A stretch of DNA of 12,157 bases from Bacillota bacterium (GCA_028287415.1 JAQBPS010000048.1:1-12157); one strand, 5' to 3'. Counted from the stretch's first letter, positions 1 through 7,864 are shown. Notes: generated from the sequence alone by a model not told the origin. A program made the numbers and translations.

Positions 1-45
1 ATCAGATCTTTATGGTTGACTAGTGCAGGCGCGTGATGCTTCACC

Positions 46-546
46 TTGAAAAATCAGATTTATTACAGCCCCGCGGGGGTGCAACTGTTGGCGGTAATCG
101 CTCTGGCATTCGTGGTCTTTCTACTCGACTTTGCTAGTAAATCGTTCGTGGCGACTCATATGACCGAGTTTCAGACCATCACGATTATACCGGGATTCTT
201 CTCACTCCAGTTTGTGCACAACCCCGGTGCAGCGTTCGGGATGCTGGCCCACCAGCAATGGCTCTTTGTCCTGGTGACGCTGGTGGCGATCGGGGCGATC
301 CTCCTGTTCCAGCGCCACCCTGATGCGAAGCGGGGCGTCGTGCCCGTGGCCATGAGCTTGCTGCTCGGCGGCGCAATGGGCAACCTGCTCGACCGGGTCC
401 GGTTCGGGAAGGTCGTCGACTTTTTCCTTTTCTATTGGAAAGACTATAGCTTCCCCAACTTCAACGTAGCGGATGCCGCGATTACGGTCGGGGTGGCCCT
501 CTTCATCCTCCACCTGACCTTGACGGGAGAGAAGAAGCAGTCGTGA
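46..546 (+). CDS. lspA: Lipoprotein signal peptidase (signal peptidase II)
   Basis: Membrane aspartic protease that cleaves the signal peptide of diacylglyceryl-prolipoproteins just before the lipid-modified cysteine. The 166-residue length is normal for LspA. About four hydrophobic segments are visible (roughly residues 12-28, 72-88, 98-112 and 141-160). Family motifs are all present: D28-x-x-S-K32, NPGAAFG at 59-65, GGAMGNLLDR at 108-117 and FNVADA at 139-144. D116 and D143 correspond to the catalytic aspartate pair. The start is a TTG: an in-frame stop at 34-36 leaves it as the first usable codon, but no clear Shine-Dalgarno precedes it, so GTG at 79 is a weaker alternative that would cut into the first membrane segment. 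It overlaps the next gene by 4 bases. An lspA-rluD pair upstream of pyr genes is the known Bacillus arrangement. Identity is certain; the exact start is not. Confidence 0.95.
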   Translation: MKNQIYYSPAGVQLLAVIALAFVVFLLDFASKSFVATHMTEFQTITIIPGFFSLQFVHNPGAAFGMLAHQQWLFVLVTLVAIGAILLFQRHPDAKRGVVPVAMSLLLGGAMGNLLDRVRFGKVVDFFLFYWKDYSFPNFNVADAAITVGVALFILHLTLTGEKKQS

Positions 547-1460
547 GAGAGCTTGCGTTTACACCGGAGACGGGAGAGGCCCGCCTGGACGCCTACCTGG
601 CTGCCAGGACGGAGTTAGGCCTCTCCCGCTCGCGCATCAAGAGCCTGATCAATCAGGGGCATGTGACGGTCAACGGCCTTGTGCAAAAGGCCAGCCAGGG
701 GGTGGCAGCGGGCGCCCTGGTCCGGGTCGTGGTGCCCGAGCCGACCCCGATGACGATTGAAGCGGAGGACATCCCCCTGGATGTCGTCTATGAAGATGAG
801 GACCTGCTGGTGATCAACAAGCAGCGGGGCCTGGTGGTCCACCCGGCCGCCGGCAACTGGAACGGCACGCTGGTGAACGCGCTCCTGGAGCACGTGGAAG
901 ACCTTGAGGGCATCGGCGGCGAGCTGCGCCCCGGGATCGTCCATCGGCTGGACAAGGATACGACCGGCCTGCTGATGGTCGCCAAGAACGAGCGGGCAAT
1001 GGCCTCGCTTTCCGAACAGATCAAGGAGCATGCCGCCCGCCGCGTCTACTGGGCGCTGGTCCACGGCAACGACAAGCTGCCGGAAACGGGCCGCATCGAA
1101 GCGCCGGTTGGCCGGCACCCCTCGGACCGCAAGCGCATGGCGGTCAATTCCAAGAACGGCCGGGAGGCGACGACGCACTTCAAGGTGCTGGAGCGCTTCA
1201 AGTCGTACGCGCTGGTCGAGTGCCGCCTGGAGACGGGCCGCACGCATCAGATCCGCGTACATATGGCCTACATTGGCCATCCGGTGGTGTCGGATCCGGT
1301 CTACGGCACCCGTCAGGCCCACCTGGGACTGCCGCCGCAGGCCCTTCACGCCCGCCAGCTGGGGTTTCACCACCCGCGCACGGGTGAATGGATGGAGTTC
1401 ACGGTGGAGCCGCCCGACGACATGCTCCAGGCGATTCTGCAGCTGCGCCGGGGCGAGTAA
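543..1460 (+). CDS. rluD: RluA/RluD-family 23S rRNA pseudouridine synthase (YlyB-like)
   Basis: Isomerises specific uridines in large-subunit rRNA to pseudouridine. It has 305 residues, usual for the family. The N-terminus is an S4 RNA-binding domain (about residues 13-60, including the segment LSRSRIKSLINQGHVTVNG at 27-45). The catalytic domain follows, with HRLDKDTTGL at 134-143, in which D137 is the expected catalytic aspartate, and the conserved GRTHQIRVH at 232-240. The GTG start overlaps the lspA stop as GTGA, with a GGGAG Shine-Dalgarno about 10 bases upstream, so translation is probably coupled to lspA. Position next to lspA matches B. subtilis ylyB. The exact uridines modified cannot be read from the sequence; the symbol rluD is used in the family sense. 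Confidence 0.93.
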   Translation: MRELAFTPETGEARLDAYLAARTELGLSRSRIKSLINQGHVTVNGLVQKASQGVAAGALVRVVVPEPTPMTIEAEDIPLDVVYEDEDLLVINKQRGLVVHPAAGNWNGTLVNALLEHVEDLEGIGGELRPGIVHRLDKDTTGLLMVAKNERAMASLSEQIKEHAARRVYWALVHGNDKLPETGRIEAPVGRHPSDRKRMAVNSKNGREATTHFKVLERFKSYALVECRLETGRTHQIRVHMAYIGHPVVSDPVYGTRQAHLGLPPQALHARQLGFHHPRTGEWMEFTVEPPDDMLQAILQLRRGE

Positions 1461-1477
1461 GCAGGAGGGGAAGCTTA

Positions 1478-2443
1478 GTGCCGAACTCGAACTTTGCGGA
1501 TCGGGTGATCCAGGGCGTCAGGGCGAAGCATTCGCATGCGGTGGTTGGGCTGGATCCGGTGCTGGACCGGATTCCTGCGTTCATTCGTGAGCGGGCGGCC
1601 GCGGCGCACGGCAAGACCGCCCGGGGCGCTGCAGCCGCGATCACGGAGTTCAACCGGCTCATCATCGACGCCGTTGCGGATCAGGTGGCCCTGGTGAAGC
1701 CACAGTCGGCCTTTTATGAGGTCTACGGCCACCACGGGGTCGAGGCGTTCTGGGAGACGGTGCGCTATGCCCGTTCCAAGGGGCTGACGGTGATCGCGGA
1801 TGCGAAGCGGGGTGACATCGGCTCGACGGTGGAGGCCTATGCGGCCGCGTTCTTCGGGCATCCGAACCCGCTGGAGTCGTGGGAGGATCCGGAGATCTGG
1901 GCGGACAGCCTCACGGTCAACCCGTACGTTGGCAGCGACGGCATCGAGCCGTTCGTGGCGCGGTGCAAATCGCGGGGCACCGGGATTTTCGTCCTGGTGA
2001 AAACCAGCAACCCCTCGTCCGGCGAACTCCAGGACCAGGAGCTGTTCAGCGGCGAGACCGTGGCGCAGCAGGTCGCCAAGCTGGTCGAGTATCTGGGCGC
2101 CAGGGTAATCGGCAACTCCGGTTACTCGGCGGTGGGCGCGGTTGTCGGCGCGACCTATCCGGAGGACCTGGCCAGGTTCCGGGCGGAGATGCCCCGGGCG
2201 ATCATCCTGGTGCCGGGGTACGGTACGCAGGGCGGGACGGGCGGGGATGTGGTCAGCGCCTTCAACGCGGATGGCCTGGGCGCCGTCATCAGCGCATCGC
2301 GCAGCCTGATTTTCGCTCACGAGAAGCCCTACGGGGTTGAGGCTACGGCGGCGCAGCTTAGGGGCGCTGTGGCGGGGGCGCTGGAAGTGATGAACCGGGA
2401 CATCAACGGGGCGCTCGCTGAGGCGGGCAAGCTTGCCTGGTAA
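1478..2443 (+). CDS. pyrF: Orotidine 5'-phosphate decarboxylase, type 2
   Basis: Converts OMP to UMP, the last step of de novo pyrimidine synthesis, in the cytosol. The 321-residue protein carries GLDP (D26), VKPQ (K74), the catalytic DAKRGDIGST at 108-117 (K110, D113) and a C-terminal phosphate-binding VPGYGTQGGTGG. Length, the DAKRGD sequence and the long insert after it (with the HPNPLESWEDPEIW segment) fit the longer 'type 2' PyrF group rather than the roughly 240-residue B. subtilis form. The start is set by a strong GGAGGGG ribosome site at 1464-1470 and GTG at 1478; the frame stays open further upstream inside rluD, but that lacks a matching site. It lies 17 bases after rluD and is probably cotranscribed with lspA-rluD, apart from the other pyr genes and with no PyrR box of its own. 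Confidence 0.93.
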   Translation: MPNSNFADRVIQGVRAKHSHAVVGLDPVLDRIPAFIRERAAAAHGKTARGAAAAITEFNRLIIDAVADQVALVKPQSAFYEVYGHHGVEAFWETVRYARSKGLTVIADAKRGDIGSTVEAYAAAFFGHPNPLESWEDPEIWADSLTVNPYVGSDGIEPFVARCKSRGTGIFVLVKTSNPSSGELQDQELFSGETVAQQVAKLVEYLGARVIGNSGYSAVGAVVGATYPEDLARFRAEMPRAIILVPGYGTQGGTGGDVVSAFNADGLGAVISASRSLIFAHEKPYGVEATAAQLRGAVAGALEVMNRDINGALAEAGKLAW

Positions 2444-2519
2444 GATACTGCTGGGCGGGGTTGAGCGTAATTAACAGCCGCGGCGTTCGCGGGTCCGTGC
2501 GTACTGACATCGGTAAACG

Positions 2520-2562
2520 AAAACGGACTTCCCACCTTTTACAGGGCGGGAAGTCCGTTTTT
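2520..2562. terminator. Bidirectional intrinsic terminator between pyrF and the lipoprotein gene
   Basis: Perfect 14-bp inverted repeat: 2520-2533 (AAAACGGACTTCCC) pairs with 2548-2561, separated by a 14-base loop. It is followed by a T run (2558-2562) on the + strand and, because the left arm begins with an A run, by a T run on the - strand as well. It lies 76 bases after the pyrF stop and one base beyond the stop of the opposite-strand lipoprotein gene, so it should end both converging transcripts. Confidence 0.92.
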
Positions 2563-2563
2563 G

Positions 2564-3751
2564 TTACGGCTGTTTCGGGGGTTCGGCCACCTGGCTGACC
2601 GCCAGAATCCGCCCGTCGGGGCCAACGTCGAAGCGGAACCACGGGCCGGTTTCGACGTTGGCCTGGTGGAAGTATGCCTGGCTGCCGCGCGGCGGTGTGG
2701 GATAGCCACTGGTGGTCCAAACCCACCCAGCACCTGTCATCAAGTCAGGTGCGTTCTTTTGCAGATAGGCAGTAAGACCGCCCGGGGGCGATTCGACCAT
2801 TTCCTTGGCTGCCCGCTCCAGGTCGCCAGTGGCCACGAATTGCTTGAACCGGGCGGCGTGGTAGACCCAGTCGGCCATGCGCTCTCGCTTGGCCAGCCCG
2901 TACGCGTCACCCTGCCACGTGAAGGTGAACCGCTCCAGCACAGAGGGGTCCAATTTGTGATGCAGCCAGGACAACGCACCGTACACGACGATGGTCGGCG
3001 GTCCGCCATTCGCATCCGGAAGTATCTGGTAATAACCCTCCTCCAGCCCGGCGACCCGCAGGACTTCCCGGTTGCCCCGGTAGGCGGCCAGTGTCAGCAC
3101 GGAGCCGGAGCCGTCATTACTGCCGCATACAGCCACGGGGTCCGGCCCCGCTTGCTGTAGCGTACCCGGCCAGGCCCAGCTGCGCCAGGCGCCGTGACAG
3201 ATCGGCGTCGCCGTCCAGCCGTCCGGCTCCTGTTTGAGCATGAAGAAGTAGGCCGTGTCGACGCCCCAGTCGGGCGTGCCGCCAAGCAGGTAGACGTGGT
3301 TGCCCCCCGCCAGGGTGCCGACCAGCGTAGCGGGCACACCCCTGGGCACGGCGGGTGAGCCTGTTTCCCGGATCTGATAAGCCATCTGTCCGAGCACTTC
3401 CACCCGACCGTCGCCGCGGCTCGCCGGGATTGGCAGGCCGGGCTCGATGATGTGGTGCTCCGGGACCGAGCCCGGCGCAAATGTGGGCAGGTCAGCCGTC
3501 AGGGGCGGCGTCTCCCGCACCAGGTTGGGTGCGGGCTCAATCCAGCGGTTGAGTTTGATCGGCATCGATATGCGGCTGCCGCCGTGGGCTGGTTCGGGCG
3601 GCGTTGGTGGGGCTGGGGCCGCTGCCGGGACCGGCGCCGGCGGGGGCGCTGCTGCCGCCGGTGCGAGCGGAGGGCTTGGCGCAACTTGACCACTGCACCC
3701 GGCCACGGCCAGCAAGCAGACCACAGCCACGACGCCTGACAACCGCTTCAT
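2564..3751 (-). CDS. Putative lipoprotein of unknown function with Pro/Ala-rich linker
   Basis: Predicted 395-residue secreted lipoprotein. Residues 1-18 form a short signal peptide (K2, R3, then a hydrophobic core) ending in the lipobox L-A-V-A-G-C with C19 as the lipidated cysteine, a substrate type for LspA. Residues about 20-58 are almost entirely proline and alanine, a typical flexible tether. The remaining 335 or so residues look globular, with many aromatic residues (for example YYQILPDANGG and WVWTTSGYP), and no family is recognised. ATG at 3751 is chosen because GAGGTG lies about 6 bases upstream; a GTG three codons earlier (3760) falls inside that ribosome site. It converges on pyrF, sharing its terminator. 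Its start codon directly abuts the presumed start of the divergent crotonase gene, so its promoter must lie inside that gene. No function is proposed. Confidence 0.85.
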   Translation of the reverse strand: MKRLSGVVAVVCLLAVAGCSGQVAPSPPLAPAAAAPPPAPVPAAAPAPPTPPEPAHGGSRISMPIKLNRWIEPAPNLVRETPPLTADLPTFAPGSVPEHHIIEPGLPIPASRGDGRVEVLGQMAYQIRETGSPAVPRGVPATLVGTLAGGNHVYLLGGTPDWGVDTAYFFMLKQEPDGWTATPICHGAWRSWAWPGTLQQAGPDPVAVCGSNDGSGSVLTLAAYRGNREVLRVAGLEEGYYQILPDANGGPPTIVVYGALSWLHHKLDPSVLERFTFTWQGDAYGLAKRERMADWVYHAARFKQFVATGDLERAAKEMVESPPGGLTAYLQKNAPDLMTGAGWVWTTSGYPTPPRGSQAYFHQANVETGPWFRFDVGPDGRILAVSQVAEPPKQP

Positions 3752-4471
3752 GTGTGTCACCTCGACAGGTTGGACGTTCCTGCCGCCGGCTTGGTTCTAC
3801 TGCAGGCGAAACCGGTGGCGGTGATCCGGGGCGCCGGGGAGCAGCACTTCACAGCCGGCGCCGATGTGTGCGAGATGGCCCAGGCGGCGCTGACCTGCAC
3901 GGGAGAGGCGCGGGGGCCGTTCATCCGCGAGTGGCTTGCGGGGGTGCAGGCGGTCTTCATGGCGATTGAGCGCTCGCCCAAGGTCTTCATCTGCGCGATG
4001 AAGGGACTCGCCTACGGCGGCGGGGTGGAGATGGCCGCTGCCTGCGACATCCGGGTGGCCGCTGAGGACGCCCGGTTCGCCCTGCCCGAGGTGAAGATCG
4101 GCATCATGCCCGGCTACGGCGGCACCCAGCGGGTCGCCCGGCTGATGGGCAAGGGGCGGGCGCTGACCTTTATTCTCTCCGCCGAGCCGATGGACGCCAT
4201 GACCGCTCAGGGCGCCGGTCTGGTCGATGTGCTGACCGAACCCGGCGCCGCCGAGGCAACGGCGCTGGCGATTGCGGAGCGGCTGTCGGGCTATGCCCCG
4301 CTGGCGATGGCCGGGGTCAAGCAGGCGATCCATGCCGGAGCGCACCTTAGCTTGGATGCCGCGCTTCAGGTGGAGGCTGAGCTCTTTGCGCAGGTTGCGC
4401 TCTCTGCGGATACGGTGGAGGGGGTTACGGCGTTCGTGCAGAAGCGGAAGCCGGTGTTTTTGGGGAAGTAG
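3752..4471 (+). CDS. Enoyl-CoA hydratase/isomerase (crotonase) family protein, N-terminally truncated; possible pseudogene
   Basis: Crotonase-fold protein; relatives hydrate or isomerise acyl-CoA thioesters. From residue about 22 the match is clear: HFTAGADVCEM at 32-42 (oxyanion-hole segment), GLAYGGGVEMAAACDIRVA at 85-103 with E93, LPEVKIGIMPGYGGTQR at 111-127 with E113, and the family C-terminus KRKPVFLGK. E93 and E113 sit where the two catalytic glutamates of enoyl-CoA hydratases lie. However, FxAGAD normally comes near residue 60-67, so about 30 residues are missing: the first strand and the ALN loop that helps bind CoA. An in-frame TGA at 3737-3739 rules out a longer form in this frame, and no Shine-Dalgarno precedes GTG 3752, so the start is only formal. 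The body is uninterrupted to TAG 4469-4471. Either a rearrangement removed the 5' end, or a shortened enzyme is made. Substrate is unknown. Confidence 0.75.
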   Translation: MCHLDRLDVPAAGLVLLQAKPVAVIRGAGEQHFTAGADVCEMAQAALTCTGEARGPFIREWLAGVQAVFMAIERSPKVFICAMKGLAYGGGVEMAAACDIRVAAEDARFALPEVKIGIMPGYGGTQRVARLMGKGRALTFILSAEPMDAMTAQGAGLVDVLTEPGAAEATALAIAERLSGYAPLAMAGVKQAIHAGAHLSLDAALQVEAELFAQVALSADTVEGVTAFVQKRKPVFLGK

Positions 4472-4497
4472 GGGAGTAGGGAGCGGGCATTTTTATA

Positions 4498-4690
4498 GCC
4501 ACGGATTCCACGGGTTACACAGATTTCCGGAGCCTAAGTTGGATTTTACGTGGGGTGACGCTGTTGAGGGCGGGACTCGGGTGTTTTTATATATATATAA
4601 AACGCCCAAGTCCCGCCCTTGAAGATCGCAGCCGCAGATAAAATCCATGCCCAGGCTCCCGAAATCCGTGTAATCTGTGAAATCCGTGGC
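4498..4690. repeat. Long inverted repeat, copy 1 (about 193 bases)
   Basis: Fills the gap between the converging crotonase and sensor-kinase genes (4472-4694), where no gene is seen. The outer arms begin GCCACGGATT (4498) and end AATCCGTGGC (4690), and pair imperfectly over about 35 bases. An inner, much tighter stem surrounds the centre: AGGGCGGGACT on the left, AGTCCCGCCCT on the right, with an 18-base AT palindrome at 4585-4602. The right end lies 4 bases from the kinase stop codon. The same outer arms recur at 11986-12086, and the same inner GGGCGGGACTC module recurs at 7648-7826. No reading frame of note lies inside, so this is a non-coding dispersed element, of MITE or REP-like type. 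Confidence 0.85.
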
Positions 4691-4694
4691 CATA

Positions 4695-6134
4695 TTAACG
4701 CTCCAACACCCGCAGCCTAAACCAAAACGTCGACCCCACTCCCGCCGCACTCTCCACACCCACACTCCCGCCGTGCGCTTCGACGAGGGTCTTCACAATC
4801 GACAGCCCCAGTCCGGCGCCCTTGTGGTCCCGGCCCTGGTTGCTGCCCTGGAAGAAGCGGTCGAAGACCCGCTCCGCCTCATCCGGCGTGAGGCCCGGGC
4901 CCCGGTCGCTCACCGAGACGACCAGGTAGCCGTCGTCGACCCGGGCCTGGATCGTCACCGGCCCCCCCTCGGGCGTGAACCGGACCGCGTTACCGGTCAG
5001 GTTCGTCAGCACCTGGTCAAGCCGGTCCCGGTCCCCGTAGATGCGGCTCCGCTCCGCCTCCGGCGAGACCTCCAAGGCCATCCGTGCGCCGGCAGCCTCC
5101 GCCGCGGGCAGCGCCGCTTCGGTAAACTCGACCAGCCACGGCGCCGCCGACATCGCCTGGAGGTTCAGCTCCGCCTGTCCCGCCTCGAGCCGGGCCATAT
5201 CGAACAGGTCGTTGACCAGCCGGTTCAGCCGGGCCGACTCCGCGGCGATGATCTGGTAGTACCGCTGCTTCCGATCCTCCTGCTGCACCACGCCGTCGCG
5301 CAGCGCCTCCGCAAACCCGGAGATCGAAGTCATGGGCGTGCGCAGCTCGTGGGAGACCATCACCAGCAGGTCCTTGCGGGCCTGCTCCGAGCGGCGCAGC
5401 CGGCCCACCAGCGCCTGGATGCGCTCCGCCATGTGGTTAAAGTGGCCGGCCAGATCCGTGATCTCGTCGTGGCCCTCCTCCGGCGCCCGGTGGGCGAGGT
5501 CGCCATCCGCCAGGGCCCGGGCAGCCTCGCCGGTCGACTTGAGGCGCCGCACCAGGTCCCGGCTGAGCCAGCCGGTCACGATGGCCGCAACCGCCAGCAC
5601 GAGCAGAATGACCACATTCAGCCGCATGGCCAGGGGCCCGGCCAGTGCCTGCACGAAGGTCATGTCCCGGATCATCACGAGCGAGAAATCCTGCAGTGGC
5701 GGCCGCGTACCCAGGGGGGCACTGGCGAGAATCACCGGGCCGATGCCTTTCAGTTCCGGCAGCTGGCGGAGCAGGTTCTGCGGCCGCGCCCCGGCAGGCT
5801 GGAGGTATTCGCTCGGAATCGAGCCGTCAGTCAGGGCAGGGCGGGTCGCCATCAGTATCCGGCCGGTCGGATCGACAATGGCGATATCCTCATCGGTCAG
5901 CAGCGCCTCGGCCAGGCTGAAGGTCGAGCGGATGCTGCGGACATCGCCCACGCCCCGGGCCCGGAGGCTGCCGGCGAGGCGGTCAGCCAGCACCAGCGCC
6001 TGCTTGTCCAGCCGCTGTTCCTCCGTGCTGATGACGATGGTCCGGACCCAGTGGGGGAGGAGCAGGGTGGCGGTCACACCCAGCAGCCCGATCAGCAGCA
6101 GGTAGGTGAGCAGCAGTTTTGTGCCGATGCGCAT
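4695..6134 (-). CDS. Membrane-bound sensor histidine kinase
   Basis: 479-residue sensor kinase, partner of the adjacent response regulator. Order of parts: membrane helix 1 (about 5-27), an extracytoplasmic sensing region (28-170) with a PAS/Cache-like strand IVDPTGRILMAT at 86-97, membrane helix 2 (172-190), a HAMP linker (about 191-243), a HisKA domain with H-box SHELRTPMTS (261-270; H262 the phosphorylated histidine), and an ATPase domain with N box NLTGNAVRFTPEGG (378-391), DRGPG (410-414) and KGAGLGLS (438-445). All catalytic boxes are intact. It starts 6 bases after the regulator stop, with GGGGAG at the end of that gene as ribosome site, so the two are cotranscribed. It resembles the ResE/PhoR/WalK style of kinase in layout; the signal cannot be inferred. 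It converges on the crotonase gene. Confidence 0.95.
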   Translation of the reverse strand: MRIGTKLLLTYLLLIGLLGVTATLLLPHWVRTIVISTEEQRLDKQALVLADRLAGSLRARGVGDVRSIRSTFSLAEALLTDEDIAIVDPTGRILMATRPALTDGSIPSEYLQPAGARPQNLLRQLPELKGIGPVILASAPLGTRPPLQDFSLVMIRDMTFVQALAGPLAMRLNVVILLVLAVAAIVTGWLSRDLVRRLKSTGEAARALADGDLAHRAPEEGHDEITDLAGHFNHMAERIQALVGRLRRSEQARKDLLVMVSHELRTPMTSISGFAEALRDGVVQQEDRKQRYYQIIAAESARLNRLVNDLFDMARLEAGQAELNLQAMSAAPWLVEFTEAALPAAEAAGARMALEVSPEAERSRIYGDRDRLDQVLTNLTGNAVRFTPEGGPVTIQARVDDGYLVVSVSDRGPGLTPDEAERVFDRFFQGSNQGRDHKGAGLGLSIVKTLVEAHGGSVGVESAAGVGSTFWFRLRVLER

Positions 6135-6140
6135 TGGCTG

Positions 6141-6851
6141 TTACTCCCCGGTCTCGAATTTGTAGCCGATGCCCCAGACCGTCTTGAGGTAGCGCGGCTT
6201 CTCGGGGTCGGGCTCCACTTTTTTGCGGAGCCGCTGAATGTGGACATCCACCGTCCGGAAGTCCCCATAGAAGCTGTAGTCCCAGACCTTCTCCAGCAGC
6301 TGCTCCCGGGTGAAGGCACGGTGCGGATTCTGTGCGAGCATGGTCAGCAGGTCAAACTCTTTGGGTGGGCAGTCCAGCTGCTTCTCCCGCACGATCAGGG
6401 AGCGGCCCGCCAGGTCGATGGTGAAATCCCCGAAGACCAGCTTCTCAAGCGGCTTCGGCTCCGGGGCCGCAGCAGGCAGCGCAGCCGCGCCCCGGTCAAA
6501 GCGGCGGAGCACTACTTTGACCCGCGCGACCAGTTCGCGTGGGCTGAACGGCTTGGTGAGGTAATCCTCGGCACCCAGCTCCAGGCCGAGGATCTTGTCG
6601 ACCTCGTCGCCCCGGGCGGTCAGCATGATGACGGGGATATCCATCGCCCGCAGCTCCTTGCAGATCTCAAAACCGCTCTTGCCGGGCAGCATCAGGTCCA
6701 GAACGACCAGGGAAGGGTGGAGTTCCCCGACCATGCGCCCCGCCTCCAGCCCGTCGGAGGCCTCGGCCACGGCGAAGCCCTCCTGCTCCAGGTAGAGCCG
6801 GCACAGCTCGCGGATATTCGCTTCATCATCGACCACGAGGATCTGGCGCAT
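6141..6851 (-). CDS. OmpR/PhoB-family response regulator
   Basis: 236-residue DNA-binding transcription factor activated by phosphotransfer from the kinase encoded just downstream. The receiver domain (about 1-120) has the acidic pair D8-D9, phospho-acceptor D52 in LVVLDLMLPG, T78 and K100 (TKPF). A short alanine/proline linker (about 125-135) leads to a winged-helix domain containing PPKEFDLL, SFYGDFRTVDVHIQRLRKKV and the C-terminal TVWGIGYKFE, a sequence style close to ResD/WalR regulators. ATG at 6851 is chosen because a perfect GGAGGTG (complement of 6859-6865) sits 7 bases upstream; the frame stays open 35 codons further but with no such site. It is transcribed away from the pyr operon, and the two share the 6852-6950 control region. 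Target genes are unknown. Confidence 0.95.
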   Translation of the reverse strand: MRQILVVDDEANIRELCRLYLEQEGFAVAEASDGLEAGRMVGELHPSLVVLDLMLPGKSGFEICKELRAMDIPVIMLTARGDEVDKILGLELGAEDYLTKPFSPRELVARVKVVLRRFDRGAAALPAAAPEPKPLEKLVFGDFTIDLAGRSLIVREKQLDCPPKEFDLLTMLAQNPHRAFTREQLLEKVWDYSFYGDFRTVDVHIQRLRKKVEPDPEKPRYLKTVWGIGYKFETGE

Positions 6852-6881
6852 CAGGGGGCACCTCCAGCAGTCACTTGTATA

Positions 6882-6897
6882 ACAGAGTTCGATCTGT
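6882..6897. promoter_or_regulatory. Small dyad upstream of the response regulator, possible operator
   Basis: ACAGA (6882-6886) and TCTGT (6893-6897) form a 5-bp inverted repeat with a 6-base spacer, 31 bases upstream of the response-regulator start and on the upstream side of the pyr promoter. A TATAC-like -10 hexamer for the regulator lies just beside it on the - strand, without a convincing -35. The position suits an operator, but a dyad this short can occur by chance. Confidence 0.2.
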
Positions 6898-6914
6898 GCC
6901 CGGTACATCCTCTC

Positions 6915-6943
6915 TTGACCATTCTGGGTATCAGTGGTACCGT
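6915..6943 (+). promoter_or_regulatory. Candidate sigma-A promoter of the pyrR operon
   Basis: TTGACC at 6915-6920 matches the -35 consensus at five of six positions. After 17 bases comes TACCGT at 6938-6943, which keeps the three best conserved -10 bases (T, A and final T) but is otherwise weak. Initiation would fall around 6950, about ten bases before the PyrR-binding hairpin, the expected geometry for a pyr attenuator leader. TAATAC at 6943-6948 also looks like a -10 but would need a 22-base spacer. Confidence 0.5.
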
Positions 6944-6960
6944 AATACCGAACCATGCTA

Positions 6961-7639
<679 letters not shown>

Positions 7640-7647
7640 GCCTTTTT

Positions 7648-7826
7648 TATTGACGCGGATTTACGGATTACGCAGATTTCGGGCAGTAGCATGGATTAGT
7701 TATGGTGGTCATCTGAAGGGCGGGACTCAGGTATTAATAAATATATGTAAACACCCCACTCACCCCCTCAAGATGAATTAATCAGCGTGTATTAAAATTC
7801 GCGTCATCAGCAAATCCGCGTCAATA
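7648..7826. repeat. Long inverted repeat, copy 2 (about 179 bases), inside the pyr operon
   Basis: Occupies the 225-base gap between pyrR and pyrB, where no gene is seen. The outermost 15 bases match perfectly: TATTGACGCGGATTT at 7648-7662 against 7812-7826. Inward the pairing is broken but continues to the AT-rich centre near 7735-7750. The centre module, GGGCGGGACTCAGGT on the left with CCCCCTCAAGATG on the right, is recognisably the same as in copy 1 and in the same orientation, whereas the outer arms carry GACGCGGATT in place of CCACGGATT. It would be transcribed as a large hairpin in the pyr mRNA. No PyrR box is found in it. Confidence 0.8.
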
Positions 7827-7864
7827 TAAGAAACCCAACTCGCACGCGAAGGGGAGACATCACC

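Noticed and set aside
1..36. Possible 3' tail of a gene upstream of lspA
   Set aside because: All three + frames stop within the first 36 bases, so nothing can be assigned to a particular frame or product.
1388..1477. Upstream extension of pyrF into rluD
   Set aside because: No ribosome site at the earlier start, whereas GTG 1478 follows GGAGGGG; the extension is the shadow of the rluD 3' end.
4564..4622. Inner hairpin of copy 1 as an intrinsic terminator for the crotonase or kinase gene
   Set aside because: The stem is strong but no T run follows it on either strand; the T and A runs are in the loop.
7640..7864. A second PyrR attenuator in front of pyrB, as in Bacillus
   Set aside because: No sequence resembling the PyrR-binding consensus and no terminator with a T tract were found; the gap is filled by repeat copy 2. 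The pyrD-pyrE gap is likewise negative.
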